64,000 nt of DNA from Flavobacterium poyangense (GTDB taxonomy: Bacteria; Bacteroidota; Bacteroidia; Flavobacteriales; Flavobacteriaceae), in NCBI RefSeq assembly GCF_011751075.1, contig NZ_JAALLN010000008.1:172466-236465 (forward strand). The letters run 5' to 3'. The notes beneath the pieces were generated by a model. That model saw only the letters and a program-made list of their open reading frames with translations, did not search any database and was not told where the DNA came from. Both the position numbers and the translations under genes were made by a program. Of the stretch, positions 63,101 to 64,000 are shown piece after piece (position 1 is the stretch's first letter; every line of letters starts with the position of its first letter).

Positions 63101-64000
63101 GGCTAATGCACAAGCACAATTCCCTGTTGCTGCCGATGCATGCGATACTGATGTTACCAATATTGTAAAAGTAAGCGGTGCTTTTGTAGCTTCTCAAGGT
63201 TGTGCCAATGCAGGAACGTATACCAATACCTGGACTGTTACCGATGATTGTGGGAATGCTTCTGAAACTTTCACGCAAGTAATTACTATAGAAGACACTA
63301 CAGCTCCAACCTGGACAACTCAGGCCGGAACATTAAACGCAACTGTTCAATGTAGTGATGCAACTGCTTTAGCTACTGCACAAGCACAATTCCCTATTGC
63401 AACGGATTCTTGCGATACTGATGTTTCAAATATTGTGAAAACCAGCGGTGCTTTTGTAGCTTCCGAGGGTTGTGGCAATTCTGGAACTTACACCAATACC
63501 TGGACTGTTACCGATGATTGTGGGAATGCTTCTGAGACTTTCACGCAAGTAATTACTATCGAAGATACTACTGCTCCAACATGGACCACTCAGGCCGGAA
63601 CATTAGATGTTACTTTACAATGTAGTGATACTGAAGGATTGACAAACGCTCAAAATCAAGCTCCAATTGCAACCGATAATTGTGATGGAACCGTAACTTA
63701 TACTAAAGTAACCGGGCTATTACAAAAAGGAAGTTGTGGAAGTACCGGTACTTATACCAACACTTGGACCGCAAATGATATTTGTAATAATACGTCAACT
63801 GTCTTTACTCAGGTAATTACAGTTCAAGATACTGCAATTCCAACTTGGATTACTCAGCCAGGAGCTTTAAACACAACTGTACAATGTAGTGATACTGCAG
63901 GATTAGCAACTGCTCAAAGTCAAGCACCGGCAGCAACAGCAAATTGTTCCTTTGTGACCTACACCAAAACTGAGGGTGCTTTTATTGCCTCTGAAGGTTG
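54165..64000 (+). CDS. Giant secreted repeat adhesin, SprB-like (3' end outside window)
   Basis: Open from the ATG at 54165 to the window edge (more than 3270 codons, no stop). The signal peptide is MKKITLTTILGLLFFFTELS + AQ. Residues about 60-330 form a choice-of-anchor-L-type domain (SGCLTISNVRFGYY, GLLISTGKISSAMGPN, FKFVFASEEYLEYV, FGFFLSGPG). An Ig-like region and one divergent SprB repeat follow. Residues 492-1475 are 12 nearly identical 82-residue repeats (CFGASTGTVTAGAVTNSVG..., SWKNSSN, LPAGTYTLTVTDSC). Three more divergent SprB-type repeats lead, from about residue 1792, into 88-90-residue repeats with four conserved Cys (QCSD, CD/CDGD, QGC, DDCGN). Family analogy suggests a T9SS-secreted gliding or attachment adhesin. 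The T9SS C-terminal domain would lie outside the window. Neighbours are polyphosphate genes, not sprC/sprD, so it is probably not SprB itself. Confidence 0.85.
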   Translation, partial: MKKITLTTILGLLFFFTELSAQETNIPTRIGNTITKNKSTAKSSSTAKTTAALAALAVAGSIDVANPAAGNNGYTADGLVRNILTSGCLTISNVRFGYYKRNGSNWDWTNHTWSATAGDRQLGYFNKATSTFPIDEGLLISTGKISSAMGPNTFTNKSDEMVNDASDPDLTNISGRTMHDASILEFNFVPDGNLVEFKFVFASEEYLEYVETQFNDAFGFFLSGPGITGTYTNNAVNLAQLPNNDAVTINNIHSAGTNVNNVAFAAKNAAYYTDNPPASLVMEYDGSTTVLTATYAVTPGQTYKIKMAIADASDQKWDAGVFLKARSFATNTLVINNPPGVCFPNKVDITAAAVTAGSTAGLTYTYWQDAAATIPYTTPTAATAGTYYIKGKNLTSGCSDTKPVVVTVSNITVTESVASHVNVQCFGQSTGAITLNTPTGGVAPYTFSWKKNGTAIAATTQTITNLGAGTYEATATDANGCKGVVSIVITQPSAALALAASSKTDVTCFGASTGTVTAGAVTNSVGTVTFSWKNSSNVVVGTTATVSNLPAGTYTLTVTDSCSSQSNSVTIGQPSAALALAASSKTDATCFGASTGTVTSGAVTNSVGTVTFSWKNSSNTVVGTTATVSNLPAGTYTLTVTDSCSSKSNSVTIGQPSAALALAASSKTDAACFGASTGTVTAGAVTNSVGTVTFSWKNSSNTVVGTTATVSNLPAGTYTLTVTDSCSSQSNSVTIGQPSAALALAASSKTDVICFGASTGTLTAGAVTNSVGTVTFSWKNSSNVVVGTTATVSNLPAGTYTLTVTDSCSSKSNSVTIGQPSAALALAASSKTDVICFGASTGSVTAGAVTNSVGTVTFSWKNSSNTVVGTTATVSNLPAGTYTLTVTDSCSSQSNSVTIGQPSAALALAASSKTDAACFGASTGTVTAGAVTNSVGTVTFSWKNSSNTVVGTTATVSNLPAGTYTLTVTDSCSSQSNSVTIGQPSAALALAASSKTDAACFGASTGSVTAGAVTNSVGTVTFSWKNSSNTVVGTTATVSNLPAGTYTLTVTDSCSSQSNSVTIGQPSAALALAASSKTDAACFGGNTGTVTAGAVTNSVGTVTFSWKNSSNTVVGTTATVSNLPAGTYTLTVTDSCSSQSNSVTIGQPSAALALAASSKTDAACFGGNTGTVTAGAVTNSVGTVTFSWKNSSNAVVGTTATVSNLPAGTYTLTVTDSCSSQSNSVTIGQPSAPLALAASSKTDAACFGASTGTVTAGAVTNSVGTVTFSWKNSSNTVVGTTATVSNLPAGTYTLTVTDSCSSQSNSVTIGQPSAPLALATSSKTDAACFGASTGTVTAGAVTNSVGTVTFSWKNSSNAIVGTTATVSNLPAGTYTLTVTDSCSSQSNSVTIGQPSAPLALATSSKTDAACFGDSTGTVTAGAVTNAIGTVTFSWKDSSNTVVGTTATVSNLPAGTYTLTVTDSCSSQSNSVTIGQPSAALSCSIVQNKAVTSNGLSNGEATVTALGGNGSYTYLWDNGETTQKAVLLNAGSHSVTVTDAKGCTTTCDILITEPNILSCSISQDDPAKCFGDSNGKATVTAIGGNGDYTYLWDNNETTPQAVSLIAGQHTVTVTDKLGYTTTCSVTIGQPEKALSATKTQINVVCGGDATGSATVTVSGGTTPYTYLWNTTPAQTTATASGLLAGNYSVTITDSKGCSISESFVIIDGDSVKPIIDPLPATTTINCPEVPVFAQATATDDSGTVSSLTFQDTTDPGNCTGSYTKTRTWTAIDACGNTSLPVSQTIIVQDISAPTWTTQAGTLNTTVQCSDTQALANAQAQFPVAADVCDTDVTNIVKVSGAFVASQGCGNAGTYTNTWTVTDDCGNASETFTQIITIEDTTAPIWTTQAGTLNTTVQCSDATALATAQAQFPVATDACDTDVTNIVKVSGAFVASQGCGNAGTYTNTWTVTDDCGNASDTFTQVITIEDTTAPTWTTQAGTLNTTVQCSDTTALATAQAQFPVAADACDTDVTNIIKVSGAFVASQGCANAGTYTNTWTVTDDCGNVSDTFTQIITIEDTTAPTWTTQTGTLNTTVQCSDTQALATAQAQFPVATDSCDGDVSNIVKTSGAFVASQGCANAGTYTNTWTVTDDCGNTSETFTQIITIEDTTAPTWTTQTGTLNTTVQCSDTTALANAQAQFPVAADACDTDVSNIVKVSGTFVASQGCGNAGTYTNTWTVTDDCGNASDTFTQIITIEDTTAPTWTTQAGTLNTTVQCSDATALANAQAQFPVAADACDTDVSNIVKVSGAFIASEGCSNAGTYTNTWTVTDDCGNASDTFTQIITIEDTTAPTWTTQAGTLNATVQCSDATALANAQAQFPVATDACDTDVSNIVKTSGAFIASEGCTNSGTYTNTWTVIDDCGNASETFTQIITIEDTTAPIWTTQAGTLDVTLQCSDTEGLTNAQNQAPIATDNCDGTVTYTKVTGLLQKGSCGSTGTYTNTWTANDICNNTSTVFTQVITVQDTAIPTWITQPGTLNTTVQCSDTAGLATAQSQAPAATANCSFVTYTKTEGAFIASEGCANAGTYTNSWIAKDDCGNVTDAFIQVITIEDTTAPTWTTQAGTLNITVQCSDATALANAQAQFPVATDSCDGDVSNIVKTSGAFVASQGCGNAGTYTNTWTVTDDCGNASDTFTQIITIEDTTAPTWTTQAGTLNATVQCSDATALANAQAQFPIATDACDTDVTNIVKVSGAFVASQGCGNAGTYTNTWTVTDDCGNASETFTQIITIEDTTAPTWTTQTGTLNTTVQCSDTQALATAQAQFPVATDACDTDVSNIVKTSGAFIASEGCSNAGTYTNTWTVKDDCGNTSETFTQIITIEDTTAPTWTTQAGTLNVTVQCSDTQALANAQAQFPVATDSCDGDVSNIVKTSGAFIASEGCSNAGTYTNTWTVTDDCGNASDTFTQIITIEDTTAPTWTTQAGTLNATVQCSDAQALANAQAQFPVAADACDTDVTNIVKVSGAFVASQGCANAGTYTNTWTVTDDCGNASETFTQVITIEDTTAPTWTTQAGTLNATVQCSDATALATAQAQFPIATDSCDTDVSNIVKTSGAFVASEGCGNSGTYTNTWTVTDDCGNASETFTQVITIEDTTAPTWTTQAGTLDVTLQCSDTEGLTNAQNQAPIATDNCDGTVTYTKVTGLLQKGSCGSTGTYTNTWTANDICNNTSTVFTQVITVQDTAIPTWITQPGALNTTVQCSDTAGLATAQSQAPAATANCSFVTYTKTEGAFIASEG
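55638..58589 (+). repeat. Twelve tandem 246-bp SprB-type repeats
   Basis: Units begin at 55638 and every 246 bp to 58344 without a single length change, so each encodes 82 residues and the frame is preserved. Units are nearly identical at DNA level. Variation clusters at two spots: the residues after CFG (ASTG, GNTG in the units at 57360 and 57606, DSTG in the last) and the position after SSN (VVV, TVV, AVV, AIV). The last unit is the most divergent. Confidence 0.95.
59538..64000 (+). repeat. Four-cysteine 270/264-bp repeat array with a 2148-bp higher-order unit
   Basis: Units start at the AP(T/I)WTTQ(A/T)G motif. Seven 270-bp units run 59538-61427, two 264-bp variants 61428-61955, six 270-bp units 61956-63575, and the same variant pair begins again at 63576. 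Distance between variant pairs is 2148 bp (6x270 + 2x264). The 425 overlapping bases of the two variant copies differ at about ten positions, so the block was duplicated recently. Two 270-bp subtypes alternate (DACDTDVTNIVKVSG and DSCDGDVSNIVKTSG). The array continues beyond the edge. Confidence 0.92.

Noticed and set aside
54227..63278. Many minus-strand reading frames of 60-112 codons spaced 246 or 270 bp apart
   Set aside because: They are antisense shadows of the adhesin repeats. Their spacing equals the repeat periods, they lack initiation signals, and the plus frame is open throughout.
54165..64000. Naming the adhesin sprB
   Set aside because: Repeats are SprB-like, but upstream genes are polyphosphate genes, not sprC/sprD, and the C-terminus is not in the window.

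Overview
The window looks like a Flavobacterium chromosome (Bacteroidota). The evidence is low GC content, A-rich translation-initiation regions without Shine-Dalgarno sites, recurrent TAnnTTTG -7 promoter boxes, N-terminal signal peptides ending in AQ, a DnaX without the zinc module, an RNase P RNA gene, and several families of short dispersed intergenic repeats. Most of the window is core housekeeping sequence. The two ends are accessory: a secreted Rhs polymorphic-toxin locus on the left and a giant repeat-built adhesin that runs off the right edge.

Left end (1-10.3 kb, minus strand). Two large exported Rhs/YD-repeat proteins (5653-10275 and 1929-5621) are followed by a chain of small genes that look like immunity proteins. 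The second Rhs protein carries a pretoxin motif and a short C-terminal toxin-like tip. Its likely immunity gene starts 4 nt after the Rhs stop. Further downstream are a protein like the L7/L12 C-terminal domain, an RPxMYIG-type small protein, a 19-codon remnant of a displaced toxin tip, and that tip's own putative immunity gene, cut by the window edge.

Core region (10.5-33.9 kb): glmM; acpH-ggt; a CLC chloride channel/exchanger; a Fic protein with a palindromic operator-like promoter; uvrA; a possible structured RNA before a LOG-family gene; an M1-peptidase-like gene with no zinc site, fused to an outer-membrane barrel; a fused 2-oxoacid dehydrogenase E1; kdsB; a PQQ-propeller protein; ygiD; a RecD-like helicase; and DUF3822-rsmD.

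Middle (34.1-50 kb). An OMP_b-brl receptor-like gene diverges from a histidine kinase/response regulator pair; the shared promoter region holds three GTTAAT boxes at exact 11-bp phase. Next come a small OMP gene and a 2-dehydropantoate 2-reductase, a DAACS transporter, rnpB, EEP/GNAT/NIPSNAP genes, and dnaX. The dnaX reading frame splits at a run of ten A, consistent with gamma/tau production by slippage. A TMEM175-Crp-saccharopine dehydrogenase-like-NQO cluster follows.

Right end (50-64 kb). A polyphosphate cluster sixA-ppk1-ppx (minus strand) is divergent from a giant secreted adhesin (54165 to past the edge). The adhesin has a signal peptide, a choice-of-anchor-L domain, 12 nearly identical 82-residue SprB-like repeats, and a long array of 88/90-residue four-cysteine repeats. 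That array contains a 2148-bp higher-order unit. No tRNA, rRNA operon, insertion sequence or CRISPR array was seen.
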